Of a stretch of DNA of 64,000 nt, positions 26,169 through 35,379 are shown piece by piece. Numbering within the stretch: the stretch's first letter is position 1; every line of letters begins with the position of its first letter. The position numbers and the translations under genes are program-made. Source of the stretch: Pseudodesulfovibrio sp. JC047 (lineage in GTDB: Bacteria > Desulfobacterota > Desulfovibrionia > Desulfovibrionales > Desulfovibrionaceae); contig NZ_WUEH01000004.1 of the NCBI RefSeq assembly GCF_010468615.1, positions 124,001-188,000 of the forward strand. Reading direction: 5' to 3'. The notes under the pieces are model-generated. The model did no database searches and had not been told where the DNA came from. It saw only the letters and a program-made list of their open reading frames with translations.

Positions 26169-26965
26169 CCGGGCCTCACACGTCGTTGTTTCTCGAAAGG
26201 AATCGTCCCCCAAAAGTAGTGTCGAAGACGGTGGTCTCGCACAGACAGCCTGTGTCATCCCCTTCACAAAAGGGATTTGGCTCTTTCATATACTCAGCAC
26301 CACTCACACCCGACCAAACGTTTGGTACAGCCATTTTTCCACTCGTGTCACTGTACGTGAAAAAACGTCAAAAGCCAGTTTTTTCCCCACGAAAATCACA
26401 CCGATGATCGCATGAACAAAATCTATAATCCGCACCCCCTTTACGAGAAAAGGGTTGCGGTGTAGAGGGATGCCTCAACACATGAGCGGACCATGCCAAG
26501 ACCTTCAATTCAAAATATTGCCTGTGTGGCATCTGACACCCTCAAAGCCCGGGAACGATTGTTCATCCTCGAAAATCACTATCCACTGGTCATGACAACC
26601 ACCACGGCCCTCGGCAAATCACGGGTGCAGATTCGGGAAGACCTTTCGCGTCCATCTCCAGTGCTTTTCGCCCCGGACCATTCCCTTGAAAAACGCGTCT
26701 TCAACGAACAATTCATCGACTAATAAGACAAGATCCAGGACCACTTCCAGTGCTGCACAGACTCATTCAACACGCCTTTTACGGCTCACACATTTGACCC
26801 ATGTACCCGATACCACTCTCTCTTTATTCCGTCCCATCTCCCAACGATTCGGACACGTCTATTTGACGCAACAGCCCGCACAGCGGGCACAGTGGACAAG
26901 CCTGACAATTGTCGTCAGACTAAGAACTCTCAAAGACCTGACAGGCTGACAAGGAACCGCCCCCG
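26169..26965. other. Intergenic region with a possible small gene fragment
   Basis: About 800 bases. An imperfect hairpin rich in CCGCA/TGCGG and CCCTTT/AAAGGG lies at about 26430-26463, upstream of the 26493 frame. No other feature was recognised. Confidence 0.4.
26493..26723 (+). CDS. Small ORF of 76 aa, N-terminus resembling NAD kinase
   Basis: The first part (IACVASDTLKARERLFILENHYPLV) resembles the start of bacterial NAD kinases (VASD..KA.....L...Y..V), but the ALGGDG nucleotide-binding motif that should follow is missing, and the rest (MTTTTALGKSRVQIREDLSRP...) is unfamiliar. It may be a stand-alone small protein or a remnant of a duplicated ppnK. A weak GAGCGG precedes the ATG. Coding status is not certain. 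Confidence 0.35.
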   Translation: MPRPSIQNIACVASDTLKARERLFILENHYPLVMTTTTALGKSRVQIREDLSRPSPVLFAPDHSLEKRVFNEQFID

Positions 26966-29149
26966 ATGCAGACTTTCGAACAAGACACCGCACACACCGG
27001 GGACCATCGCCCCCTGACCGCCATCATACTCGGCGGATTATTCACCGCGCTCGGCGGCGGGCTTTTCGCGTTCACCATTCCGCTACTCAGCCTGGATGAA
27101 CGAATAAGCGGCGCATGGCTCGGCACTGCCTTTGCCGGCTACTATCTGGCAAAACTTCTGGTCGCTCCGCTCTCCGGCATGGCCGCAGACCGATTCGGTC
27201 CCCGACGCGTCCTCACTCTGGCCATGGGAATCGGATGTCTCATCCCCCTGTGTTATTTCCTCGTCCCCGAACTGAGCACCCTGTACGCCATTCAGGTCAT
27301 CATGGGCATTGTTCTCGGACTGGTCCGCCCCGTGGGCATGGCCACGCTGGGCAGCACCGGCTCAGGCTCGGCCCTGTCCCGTCGATTTGCCATCCATGCA
27401 GCGGCATTCAGTGGCGCAGCGTTCATCGGGCCGATTCTGGGAAGCCTGCTCTATTTCAACCGATCAATGGAACCAGTCCTTCTCGGACTCGCGGCCTGCC
27501 TTGGCCTTGCCACACTGATGACTATGTGGCTCCTGCCCTCAAAGATAACCACCATCCGTCCCGAAGAACCGAAAACACCGACACTCCACCGGGCCGGAGA
27601 CACGGCGACCGCACTCTTCATCGCCCTGAGCGGTCGCACACTCGGTATCGGCCTGCTCACGGCATTCTATCCCATCCTGCTGGCCAATACCCTTGGCCGC
27701 AATGGATTGACCATCGCTTTCATCTACGCCATCCCGGGACTGGCGACCTTTTTGGGACTCACCGTCTCCGGTCGATTCTCCACCCGAAAACCGGATCTCG
27801 ACAGGGTGGCATTCGGCATGATGCTCAGTGCAGGAAGCCTGTTCATGCTCGGCTCCAGCAGTCAGGCCTGGCAATTCATCACCTTCGGCACCCTCATGGG
27901 ATTGGGGGCCGCCCTGTCCATCCCGCCATCCATGGCCCTTGCCGCCACGCTCTCCCAACGACAAGGAGTGCTCTTTGGCGCAGCAAACACGGCATCCGGT
28001 CTCGGTTTTCTGTTCGGCCCCCTGTTGGGCGGCGTGCTCATACAGATATTCCATTCCCTGGTCCCGGCCATGCAGGTGGCGGCCGCTCTCGGCGCACTAG
28101 CCTGTCTCCCCCTGATCGCCATCACACTCAGGGACCATTTCTATTGGAGTGGGACACAGTCAAAAGGCATCACGATATTCCTCGCACTCTTACTCATTGT
28201 CATCATGGGATTTTCCCTGACTGCGCAAACCGAAAAAACAACGTTTGGCAAGGACCTGTATAAATTCACCGACGTGGCCATGGGGACCATCGTCAACCTC
28301 ACCATCGAAGCCCAAAATGAAAAGACAGCCTCGGACGCGGCCAAAAAGACCATGTCCGCCATCTGGGCCTATCAACAGGACCTCGATCATCGAAACCCTG
28401 AAGGGTCCATCGGACGAATCAATCGCAGCGCGGGAGTTTCCTGGGTCAAACCCACTCCCCGGGCATTCGACGTGCTCCAGCGAGCTTTTACAGTCAGCGA
28501 ACACAGTCAGGGCGTCTTTGACCCCACGATCGGTGCATTGACCACAACGCCACTCTACTTTGCCCTCGATGAAACAGTGGCCCACGCCAAATCACCGCTC
28601 GTGGACTATCGACAGGTTCTGTTCGACATCCCGGGAAGACGTGTCAAACTCAAAAAAAAGGGAATGGCTCTGGACCTCGGTGGCATCGCCAAGGGAACCA
28701 TTGTCGATGCCGCAGTCGCGCTGTTGCGAAAACAGGGAATTCAATCCGGTATTGTCGAAGCCGGAGGCGATTTCTACTGCTTCGGAAAAAGGGACTGGAC
28801 TGTCGGTATTCGCCATCCTCGCAACTCAGCCGAAATACAGACCATCAGCATACGGGAAAAAGGCGTCTGCGGATCTGGTGATTATCAACAATTCATCACC
28901 ACGAAAAAAGCAGGAAAAACCATCACCCGACACCACATCATCAATCCATCCACCATGGAATCAGCACACAAGTCCCTTGGTGTGACCGTTGTCGCGAATT
29001 CGGCAGAACAGGCGGACGTCCAAGCCACGACCCTATTCATCATGGGACCGGCCCAAGGAACGGACTACCTCAAAAAACACGCTCCAGACAGCAAGGCCAT
29101 CTGGTTCCTGCCCAACAATACCGTCGCCACGACCAAGAATTTTCCTTGA
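26966..29149 (+). CDS. MFS transporter fused to ApbE (FAD:protein FMN transferase)
   Basis: A single 727-aa frame. Residues 1-395 are a complete 12-helix major facilitator transporter (ADRFGPRRVLTLAMG loop between TM2 and TM3). An extra hydrophobic segment (about 398-418, TIFLALLLIVIMGFSLTA) follows, then an ApbE domain to the end: FKFTDVAMGT-type start, FDPTIGALT, MALDLGGIAKG (about 568-578), GGDFYCFG, and TVVANSAEQADVQATTLFIMG with the conserved Asp. The extra helix would place ApbE in the periplasm, where it attaches FMN to Thr of proteins such as RnfG and RnfD. No break in frame separates the parts. MFS substrate unknown; flavin or a precursor is a guess. Confidence 0.85.
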   Translation: MQTFEQDTAHTGDHRPLTAIILGGLFTALGGGLFAFTIPLLSLDERISGAWLGTAFAGYYLAKLLVAPLSGMAADRFGPRRVLTLAMGIGCLIPLCYFLVPELSTLYAIQVIMGIVLGLVRPVGMATLGSTGSGSALSRRFAIHAAAFSGAAFIGPILGSLLYFNRSMEPVLLGLAACLGLATLMTMWLLPSKITTIRPEEPKTPTLHRAGDTATALFIALSGRTLGIGLLTAFYPILLANTLGRNGLTIAFIYAIPGLATFLGLTVSGRFSTRKPDLDRVAFGMMLSAGSLFMLGSSSQAWQFITFGTLMGLGAALSIPPSMALAATLSQRQGVLFGAANTASGLGFLFGPLLGGVLIQIFHSLVPAMQVAAALGALACLPLIAITLRDHFYWSGTQSKGITIFLALLLIVIMGFSLTAQTEKTTFGKDLYKFTDVAMGTIVNLTIEAQNEKTASDAAKKTMSAIWAYQQDLDHRNPEGSIGRINRSAGVSWVKPTPRAFDVLQRAFTVSEHSQGVFDPTIGALTTTPLYFALDETVAHAKSPLVDYRQVLFDIPGRRVKLKKKGMALDLGGIAKGTIVDAAVALLRKQGIQSGIVEAGGDFYCFGKRDWTVGIRHPRNSAEIQTISIREKGVCGSGDYQQFITTKKAGKTITRHHIINPSTMESAHKSLGVTVVANSAEQADVQATTLFIMGPAQGTDYLKKHAPDSKAIWFLPNNTVATTKNFP

Positions 29150-29172
29150 GTACCTCCCAAATGTGAATTTCG

Positions 29173-29241
29173 GTATTGTATTTGCTAGGTACCTGACAGA
29201 AAGAAAAAACCTGTGTATAAAAAACCATGCAAATACAATAC
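29173..29241. promoter_or_regulatory. Perfect 12-bp inverted repeat upstream of the DctB-like gene
   Basis: GTATTGTATTTG (29173-29184) and CAAATACAATAC (29230-29241) are exact reverse complements, 45 bases apart, in the region between the MFS-ApbE gene and the sensor kinase. A nested AGGTACCT palindrome follows the left arm. The arrangement fits paired operators or a long RNA hairpin. There is no direct evidence for either. Confidence 0.45.
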
Positions 29242-29369
29242 ATTTCGCCCAAAACAGCCACTGCGCCCCATATTTTGACGTTTCCAATAGGCGGAAATCC
29301 GCTGATTGAGAGCTGTCTTCTCTGGCGAAATCAGGCCCCACCATGCATCCACAGGGAAGGACAAGATCA

Positions 29370-31151
29370 ATGAACGCCTTCAACGAAATAAAATTCAACG
29401 CCCCGACCGTGATCTTTGTTCTGTTGCTCCTCTTTGGTCTGCCGTTTCTGGTCGGGCTGCTCGTCCAGTACAATTACATTCAAGACTTGGAACGCGTTTC
29501 CAATGAACGGCTGACATTATATGAAATGACGCTCGAATCAGAGCTGCAAAAATACGAATACCTGCCCTATCTGATTTCGGAAAACGGCAAGGTCTCCACT
29601 TTCCTCGCCAAGGGCGGCGACCAGTTGCCGATCAACAAATTCCTCTATCGAGTCAACACCATTGCCGGGTCGTCCGTGGTGTACATCATCGGAACAAACG
29701 GTATCGTCCGTGCGGCAAGCAACTGGGACATGCCAAAGAATTTCATCAACCTCGATCTCAGTTTCCGCCCCTATTTCAAGGATGCGATGAGCGGTAAGGA
29801 AGGCAAGTTCTTCGGGGTGGGTATCACTGCCGGAGAACCAGGGTTCTACACCTCACACCCCATCATTCACAAAGGGAATATCATCGGCGTCGCTGTGGCA
29901 AAGATTGCCCTGTCACCTCTGGAACATCTGTGGAGGGAAGGCGGCGAAACGCTTTTTGTCTCGGATTCAAACGGGGTGATCGTCCTGACCAGCCGTCCCA
30001 ATTGGAAATACAAGACCCTCACGCCACTTGATGCCGCGATTCTCAAAAGAATTCACGACCGGGAACACTATCCCGGATTCCAACTCAAACACCTGCCGTC
30101 CTATTCACGGACACGGCTCGGGTCCGTCGAGGAACTGACCATCGGCAAGGAACGATTCCTCAATAACGCCCGGGGTATTCCCGGCACGGATTGGAAAATA
30201 AGTTATCTCACCCCGCAAGGGCCTTTATGGGAACGGACACTGGGCATCTCACTCACCACCTTTGTCCTGTTGGGTCTCGGCATCCTCACCCTGCTTTTTT
30301 TCCGGGAACGACAACAGAAAAAACTGTCGCGTCAGCAAGCGGTCGAAGCGAGCAACATTCGCAACATGAACCGACAACTCGCTCTGGAAATCGAAGAGCG
30401 AAAACGAACCGAGCATGAACTTCGGGCCGCACAAGAAGAACTGGTTCAAGCGGGGAAACTAGCCGCATTGGGTGAAATGGCCACGGCCATCGCCCATGAA
30501 CTGAATCAACCCATTGCCGCCGTCAAGACCTATATCGCCAGTTGTCGGCTCATGCTCAAACGCGACAAGCTGGATGACCTCGATCCCACCTTGAAAAAGG
30601 TCTCTGATCTAGGCGATCGCATGGCCAAAGTCACCGGGCAACTCAAATCATTTGCCCGGCGATCGCTGGATATGAACGTCGAATTCGACCTCCGTCAGGC
30701 CATCAAGGAAGCCATGAACCTCATGAAACATCAGTTTCTCGTGGAAAATTGCTACCTCCGACTCTCCATGCCCGGCCATCCCGTACTGATCCTCGGCGAT
30801 CGGATGCGATTGGAACAGGTACTCATCAACCTTTTCAGAAACGCATTGGACGCATTACAGGAGACGGAGTCACCATTCATCGGCGTCAAACTGAGCATGG
30901 AAAACGACATGGCCGTCATACGTGTCTGGGACAATGGTCCCGGCATTGCCGAAGAAGTTGGAAAGAAAATATTCGAGCCGTTTGTCACCACCAAGAAAGA
31001 AGGCATTGGCGTCGGACTCGGACTGTCCATTTCCTTCAAAATAATCAAAGACATGAAGGGGAACTTTCTCGTGGCAAACAGAGCACCGCATGGTGCCGAG
31101 TTCTTTGTCCAGATTCCCTTGTCGAAAAACCAACAGAAAAGAGAATCATGA
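29370..31151 (+). CDS. DctB-like sensor histidine kinase
   Basis: A 593-aa inner-membrane kinase with the DctB layout: TM1 (about 11-33), a periplasmic double-Cache/PAS sensor (YLPYLISENGKVSTFLA..., FRPYFKDAMSGKEGKFFGVG, FYTSHPI), TM2 (about 290-312), a coiled coil, HisKA with phospho-His in EMATAIAHELNQPIAAVK, and HATPase with NLFRNALDAL, DNGPGIAEE and GVGLGLSISFKI. Start at 29370 has AAGGA upstream. The kinase shares ATGA with the next gene. DctB proteins sense C4-dicarboxylates; the fumarate/malate genes that follow make this ligand class likely. Confidence 0.9.
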   Translation: MNAFNEIKFNAPTVIFVLLLLFGLPFLVGLLVQYNYIQDLERVSNERLTLYEMTLESELQKYEYLPYLISENGKVSTFLAKGGDQLPINKFLYRVNTIAGSSVVYIIGTNGIVRAASNWDMPKNFINLDLSFRPYFKDAMSGKEGKFFGVGITAGEPGFYTSHPIIHKGNIIGVAVAKIALSPLEHLWREGGETLFVSDSNGVIVLTSRPNWKYKTLTPLDAAILKRIHDREHYPGFQLKHLPSYSRTRLGSVEELTIGKERFLNNARGIPGTDWKISYLTPQGPLWERTLGISLTTFVLLGLGILTLLFFRERQQKKLSRQQAVEASNIRNMNRQLALEIEERKRTEHELRAAQEELVQAGKLAALGEMATAIAHELNQPIAAVKTYIASCRLMLKRDKLDDLDPTLKKVSDLGDRMAKVTGQLKSFARRSLDMNVEFDLRQAIKEAMNLMKHQFLVENCYLRLSMPGHPVLILGDRMRLEQVLINLFRNALDALQETESPFIGVKLSMENDMAVIRVWDNGPGIAEEVGKKIFEPFVTTKKEGIGVGLGLSISFKIIKDMKGNFLVANRAPHGAEFFVQIPLSKNQQKRES

Positions 31152-32497
31152 AACACGTCATTCTCGTCGACGACGAACAATCTGTCCGGGACTCAGCCAG
31201 ACAATGGCTTGAGCTTTCAGACTTCGAAGTCACGGATTTCGCTGACGCCCAAGACGCGCTCAAAGAAGTCACGCCGGACTATGCGGGAATCGTCCTTACC
31301 GATGTCAAGATGCCGGGACTCGATGGGCTTGGTCTTCAAAAAAAAATCGCAGCCATCGACCCACATATCCCCGTTGTCCTCTTCACCGGCCATGGAGACA
31401 TTGCCATGGCTGTCGAAGCCATTCAGGGCGGCGCATACGACTTTGTGGAAAAACCGTTCGACCCGGAACGCATTGTGGAAACCATAAAACGGGCCTTGGA
31501 AAAACGCCGGTTGATCCTTGAAAACCGCCATCTCAAAATGGCCCTGTCCGACTGCGAAGGGATAGACTCCCGACTGGTCGGCACAAGTCAACCCATGCGG
31601 GATCTGAAACAGGAAATCACCCACATTGCCCCGACCATCGCCAATGTCCTCATTGCTGGCGAAACTGGAACAGGCAAGGAAGTCATTGCCCGCTCAATTC
31701 ACAACCTGTCATCGTTGAAAAAAGGGCCTTATTTAGCACTCAATTGCGCGACCATTCCCGTGGCAATGGCCGAAAGCGAACTCTTCGGTCATGTTTCCGG
31801 AGCCTTTACCGGGGCCAACGGGAAACGGATGGGCAAACTGGAGGCGGCCAATGGCGGCACGCTGTTTCTGGATGAATTGAACTCCATGCCCATGGACGTC
31901 CAAGGAAAACTTCTACGCGCGCTGGAAATGCGAGAAATAACCCCTCTGGGGGCAAACAGCTCAAAATCAGTCAATTTCAGATTGATTTCCGCCATGAATG
32001 AAGATCCACGCACAGCCATCGAAGAAGGTCGGCTTCGCGAAGACCTCTATTTCAGAATCAATACCGTCAAAATCAATGTCCCCCCCCTACGAGACCGAAA
32101 AGACGATATTCCGCTGCTTTTCTCCTTCTTCCTGGAAAGGGCTGCGGACACGTATGGCATGAGTATGGAACCGCTGGGGCCGGAAAGCCTGCCACTCATG
32201 ATAAGCCACGATTGGCCTGGCAATGTCCGAGAACTCAAAAGCATGGCGGAACGCTATATTCTCTCTCCCCTCCCGCCCAAAAAACGAATTCTCAAACTCA
32301 TGTCCGCCAAGCTCGGAGAAAACCCGCCATCTGCCGTTTCACTCAAAGAACAGGTGGCCCTGTTCGAACGGCATCTGATCCAGGAATCCCTCGCCCGCAA
32401 TGGCGGCGTCATCAAGGATGTCATTGCCGATCTGGACACCCCTCGCCGCACTCTCAATGAAAAAATGGCCAAATACGGTCTGAAACGATCTGAATAA
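31148..32497 (+). CDS. DctD-like sigma-54-dependent response regulator
   Basis: A 449-aa NtrC-family activator. Receiver domain with Asp52 in VLTDVKMPG and Lys in FVEKPFDPE; sigma-54 AAA+ domain from about 140 to 370 with Walker A GETGTGKE, the sigma-54-contacting GAFTGA loop and Walker B GGTLFLDEL; C-terminal Fis-type HTH (NGGVIKDVIADLDTPRRTLNEKMAKYGLKR). It overlaps the kinase by four bases (ATGA), so the two are coupled. A consensus sigma-54 promoter lies 120 bases after its stop, in front of the fumarate reductase operon, which is the obvious target. Confidence 0.93.
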   Translation: MKHVILVDDEQSVRDSARQWLELSDFEVTDFADAQDALKEVTPDYAGIVLTDVKMPGLDGLGLQKKIAAIDPHIPVVLFTGHGDIAMAVEAIQGGAYDFVEKPFDPERIVETIKRALEKRRLILENRHLKMALSDCEGIDSRLVGTSQPMRDLKQEITHIAPTIANVLIAGETGTGKEVIARSIHNLSSLKKGPYLALNCATIPVAMAESELFGHVSGAFTGANGKRMGKLEAANGGTLFLDELNSMPMDVQGKLLRALEMREITPLGANSSKSVNFRLISAMNEDPRTAIEEGRLREDLYFRINTVKINVPPLRDRKDDIPLLFSFFLERAADTYGMSMEPLGPESLPLMISHDWPGNVRELKSMAERYILSPLPPKKRILKLMSAKLGENPPSAVSLKEQVALFERHLIQESLARNGGVIKDVIADLDTPRRTLNEKMAKYGLKRSE

Positions 32498-32505
32498 GCC
32501 TCCTG

Positions 32506-32565
32506 TCGGCGGATTTTTGCTCATACCTCTTTTCGAGGTGGCGAAAATCCGCCGATTTCTATTTT
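32506..32565 (+). terminator. Strong terminator after the DctBD-like pair
   Basis: TCGGCGGATTTTTGC pairs over 15 bp (one G-T) with GCGAAAATCCGCCGA. The loop contains a small inner hairpin (ACCTC/GAGGT), and TTTCTATTTTT follows. It isolates the regulator genes from the frd operon, so the latter needs its own promoter. Confidence 0.85.
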
Positions 32566-32617
32566 TCCCTCAAATTATACGCCTTGAATTAAACGGCTTT
32601 TTCCATAAATCCAGAAT

Positions 32618-32633
32618 GGCACACCTGTTGCTC
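32618..32633 (+). promoter_or_regulatory. Sigma-54 promoter of the frd-fum-malate operon
   Basis: TGGCACACCTGTTGCT fits the sigma-54 consensus TGGCAC-N5-TTGCW at every fixed position; GG (-24) and GC (-12) are exactly 10 bases apart. It lies about 185 bases before frdC and directly downstream of a gene for a sigma-54 activator. Confidence 0.8.
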
Positions 32634-32813
32634 ATGGGTTCACTGTTGCGATCCATCTCTTTCCAAAGAGTCCGATACCGGACCGCGAACTGTGCCAAGC
32701 CGGCATGAACGTCTGCATTCAGGCACGCGTCCAAACCATCCGGATTCACGCACAACGGTTGATGAGGCAGTGGCTAGTCCCAATTCATATCAATCAGGAA
32801 CAACAGGTGAAGA

Positions 32814-33461
32814 ATGATGAAAACCTTTACGACATCCGTCCCAGGCGTGTCCCGCACAGATGCCAGCCTTGATTGGCTTCAGATGCTGACGGGAGCAAGT
32901 CTGATTCTCTTCATGTGGTGTCACATGTTGCTTGTTTCTTCGGTCGTTATTTCTCCGAAGATCATGAACGCCATCGCGTACTTCTTCGAAGCGACGTACA
33001 TGGCTCAGGTTGGCGGACCTCTTATCTTTTTAACTTTCCTGGTGCATTTCGTCCTCGCTGCGCGAAAAATTCCCTTCCGTGCGGAAGCGCAGACCACTAT
33101 CTGGCAACATGCCAAAATGATGAACCATCGCGACACATGGCTCTGGGTTGTCCAGGCCGTCACCGCCATGATTATTCTGATTCTGGGTGCCACACACATG
33201 TGGGTTGTTCTCAACGACCTGCCTATCACCGCCGCAAAATCCGCAGCTCGGATGCAGCACTTCTGGTGGTTCATTTTTTATATGATCCTCCTCCCCTGCG
33301 TCGAGTTGCACGTCAGTGTTGGTTTCTACCGCATCGCCGTGAAATGGGGATTCGTCAAATCCGAACAACGGAAAGGCTTCAAGTTCTGCGAAACGACCTT
33401 GTTCTGCATCTTCATGGCCATCGGCATCATCACCCTGATCCGCTTTGTAACGTTAGGCTAA
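32814..33461 (+). CDS. frdC: Fumarate reductase cytochrome b subunit
   Basis: A 215-aa membrane protein with five hydrophobic helices of the succinate:quinone oxidoreductase cytochrome b type. Four helix histidines that could ligate two hemes are visible (MWCHMLLV, FLVHFVLAA, GATHMWVV, ELHVSVGFY), as in the diheme Wolinella-type enzyme. The order C-A-B also matches the Wolinella arrangement. It anchors FrdAB and exchanges electrons with menaquinone. Whether it runs as fumarate reductase or succinate dehydrogenase cannot be decided from sequence. A GGTGAAG site precedes ATGATG; either ATG may be used. Confidence 0.9.
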   Translation: MMKTFTTSVPGVSRTDASLDWLQMLTGASLILFMWCHMLLVSSVVISPKIMNAIAYFFEATYMAQVGGPLIFLTFLVHFVLAARKIPFRAEAQTTIWQHAKMMNHRDTWLWVVQAVTAMIILILGATHMWVVLNDLPITAAKSAARMQHFWWFIFYMILLPCVELHVSVGFYRIAVKWGFVKSEQRKGFKFCETTLFCIFMAIGIITLIRFVTLG

Positions 33462-33474
33462 CGAGGAGCATCCA

Positions 33475-35355
33475 ATGCAAACATATTATACTGATTTGCT
33501 CGTCATCGGGGCCGGACTCGCCGGAGAGCGCGTCGCCTGTGAGGCAGCACAAAATGGCTTCAAAGCCACATGCCTTTCCATCGTCCCGGCGAGGCGTTCT
33601 CACTCATCAGCAGCACAGGGCGGTATGCAGGCGGCCCTCGGCAACTGCGCCAAAGGCGAAGGAGACAACACAGACGTCCACTTCCTCGACACCGTCAAAG
33701 GGTCCGACTGGGGCTGTGACCAGGAAGTCGCCCGTCTTTTCGCTGACGCCGCTCCCATCGAAATGCGTCGTCTCGCCCACTGGGGTGTGCCGTGGAACCG
33801 TGTTGTTCCCGGCAAATCCTTTTTCTTCAAAGGCGGCGAAAAATTTGAGAAATTCGAGAAAAAGGAAAATGAAGGTCTGATCACGGCCCGGTCCTTTGGT
33901 GGCACCGCCAAATGGCGTACCTGCTATACTTCGGACGGCACCGGCCACGCAGTCATGTGCACCATGGACAACCGTTGTGCCGAGCTGGGCATCGATGTCT
34001 TCGACAAAAAAGAAGCCATCTCCCTCATTCATGATGGCGAAACCTGCATGGGCGCAGTAGTTCGCTGCTTGCGCACCGGCAAGCTCGAAGTCCATCTGGC
34101 CAAGGCCACAGCCATCTGTACAGGTGGTTTCGGTCGCATTTACAAGGCCACCACCAACGCAGTCATCTGCGACGGCGGCGGTCACATCATCGCCCATGAA
34201 ACCGGCATCGTCCCTATCGGCAATCCCGAATCCATCCAGTTCCACCCGACAGGCATCGTCCCCACGGATATCCTCGTCACCGAGGGCTGTCGCGGTGATG
34301 GCGGAACCCTGCTCGACTGCAACGAAGAACGGTTCATGAACATCTACGAACCGGACAAGGCCGAACTCGCATCCCGCGACGTCGTGTCCCGCTGGATGAC
34401 CCATCACATGCGTGAAGGCAAAGGCGTCAAGTCTCCTTACGGCGAACACCTCTGGCTCGATATCCGTCACCTTGGCGACAAGCACATCTCCACCAAACTC
34501 CGCGAAGTCGATGAGATCTGCCACCACTTCCTCGGTGTCGATCCCCGGACGGAACTCATTCCAGTCCGCCCGACCCAGCACTACACCATGGCTGGTATCC
34601 GTACCAACAAAGACGGCGCAGTCTACGGTCTCAAGGGCCTGTACTCGGCCGGTGAAGCAGCTTGTTGGGACATGCACGGCTTCAACCGCCTGGGCGGAAA
34701 CTCCCTCGCTGAAACCGTGGTCGCCGGTGGAATCATCGGAAACAAAATCGTCGAATTCCTCAGCGGCTACGAAACCAAGATCGATACAAAAATCGTTGCT
34801 TCGGAAGTCAAACGCCAGGAAGAACGAATTCACGACATCACCCATGGCCGCAATGGCAAGCTGAATGTCTATGACGTTCGCAACGAAATGCAGGAAGCAC
34901 TGATGAGAGGCTGCTTTGTTTTCAGAAACAAGGAAGGCTTGGAAGAATGCGTCTCAACCCTGCAAGGCACCATGGAAAAATCGCGCAAGGTCGCTTTGGT
35001 CTCCAACGGCGCTGGTCCCAACCATGAATTGGCTGCGGCACTCAAGCTCGAAGGCCAGGTCAGACTCGCCATGTGTATCGCCCAGGCAGCCTTGATGCGG
35101 ACAGAATCCCGTGGTTCACACAATCGTGAAGACTTCCCTGAACGAAATGACGCCGAATGGCTCAATCGGACACTCGCCTACTGGCGTGAAGGCGCGGACA
35201 TGCCCGAACTGCAATACGAAGACACCACCCCTGTCTTTGAGTTGCCTCCGGGTGACCGCGGTTATGGAGGCGGAACCATCATCCCGGCTGACGAAAAGTA
35301 TGTGAAGGATCGTGTCATCGACAGTCCCGTCACAGAAATCGGCAAGAAGAAGTAA
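33475..35355 (+). CDS. frdA: Fumarate reductase/succinate dehydrogenase flavoprotein subunit
   Basis: A 626-aa flavoprotein. An FAD-binding start LLVIGAGLAGERVA is followed by RSHSSAAQGGMQAAL, whose His is the site of covalent FAD attachment. Further motifs: IQFHPTGIVPTDILVTEGCRGDGG, HYTMAGIRTN and GEAACWDMHGFNRLGGNSL. It catalyses interconversion of fumarate and succinate. GAGGAG precedes the ATG, 13 bases after frdC. Length fits the 600-660 aa family range. Located on the cytoplasmic face with FrdB and FrdC. Confidence 0.95.
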   Translation: MQTYYTDLLVIGAGLAGERVACEAAQNGFKATCLSIVPARRSHSSAAQGGMQAALGNCAKGEGDNTDVHFLDTVKGSDWGCDQEVARLFADAAPIEMRRLAHWGVPWNRVVPGKSFFFKGGEKFEKFEKKENEGLITARSFGGTAKWRTCYTSDGTGHAVMCTMDNRCAELGIDVFDKKEAISLIHDGETCMGAVVRCLRTGKLEVHLAKATAICTGGFGRIYKATTNAVICDGGGHIIAHETGIVPIGNPESIQFHPTGIVPTDILVTEGCRGDGGTLLDCNEERFMNIYEPDKAELASRDVVSRWMTHHMREGKGVKSPYGEHLWLDIRHLGDKHISTKLREVDEICHHFLGVDPRTELIPVRPTQHYTMAGIRTNKDGAVYGLKGLYSAGEAACWDMHGFNRLGGNSLAETVVAGGIIGNKIVEFLSGYETKIDTKIVASEVKRQEERIHDITHGRNGKLNVYDVRNEMQEALMRGCFVFRNKEGLEECVSTLQGTMEKSRKVALVSNGAGPNHELAAALKLEGQVRLAMCIAQAALMRTESRGSHNREDFPERNDAEWLNRTLAYWREGADMPELQYEDTTPVFELPPGDRGYGGGTIIPADEKYVKDRVIDSPVTEIGKKK

Positions 35356-35379
35356 CCCGGATCAAGGAAGGAATGTATC

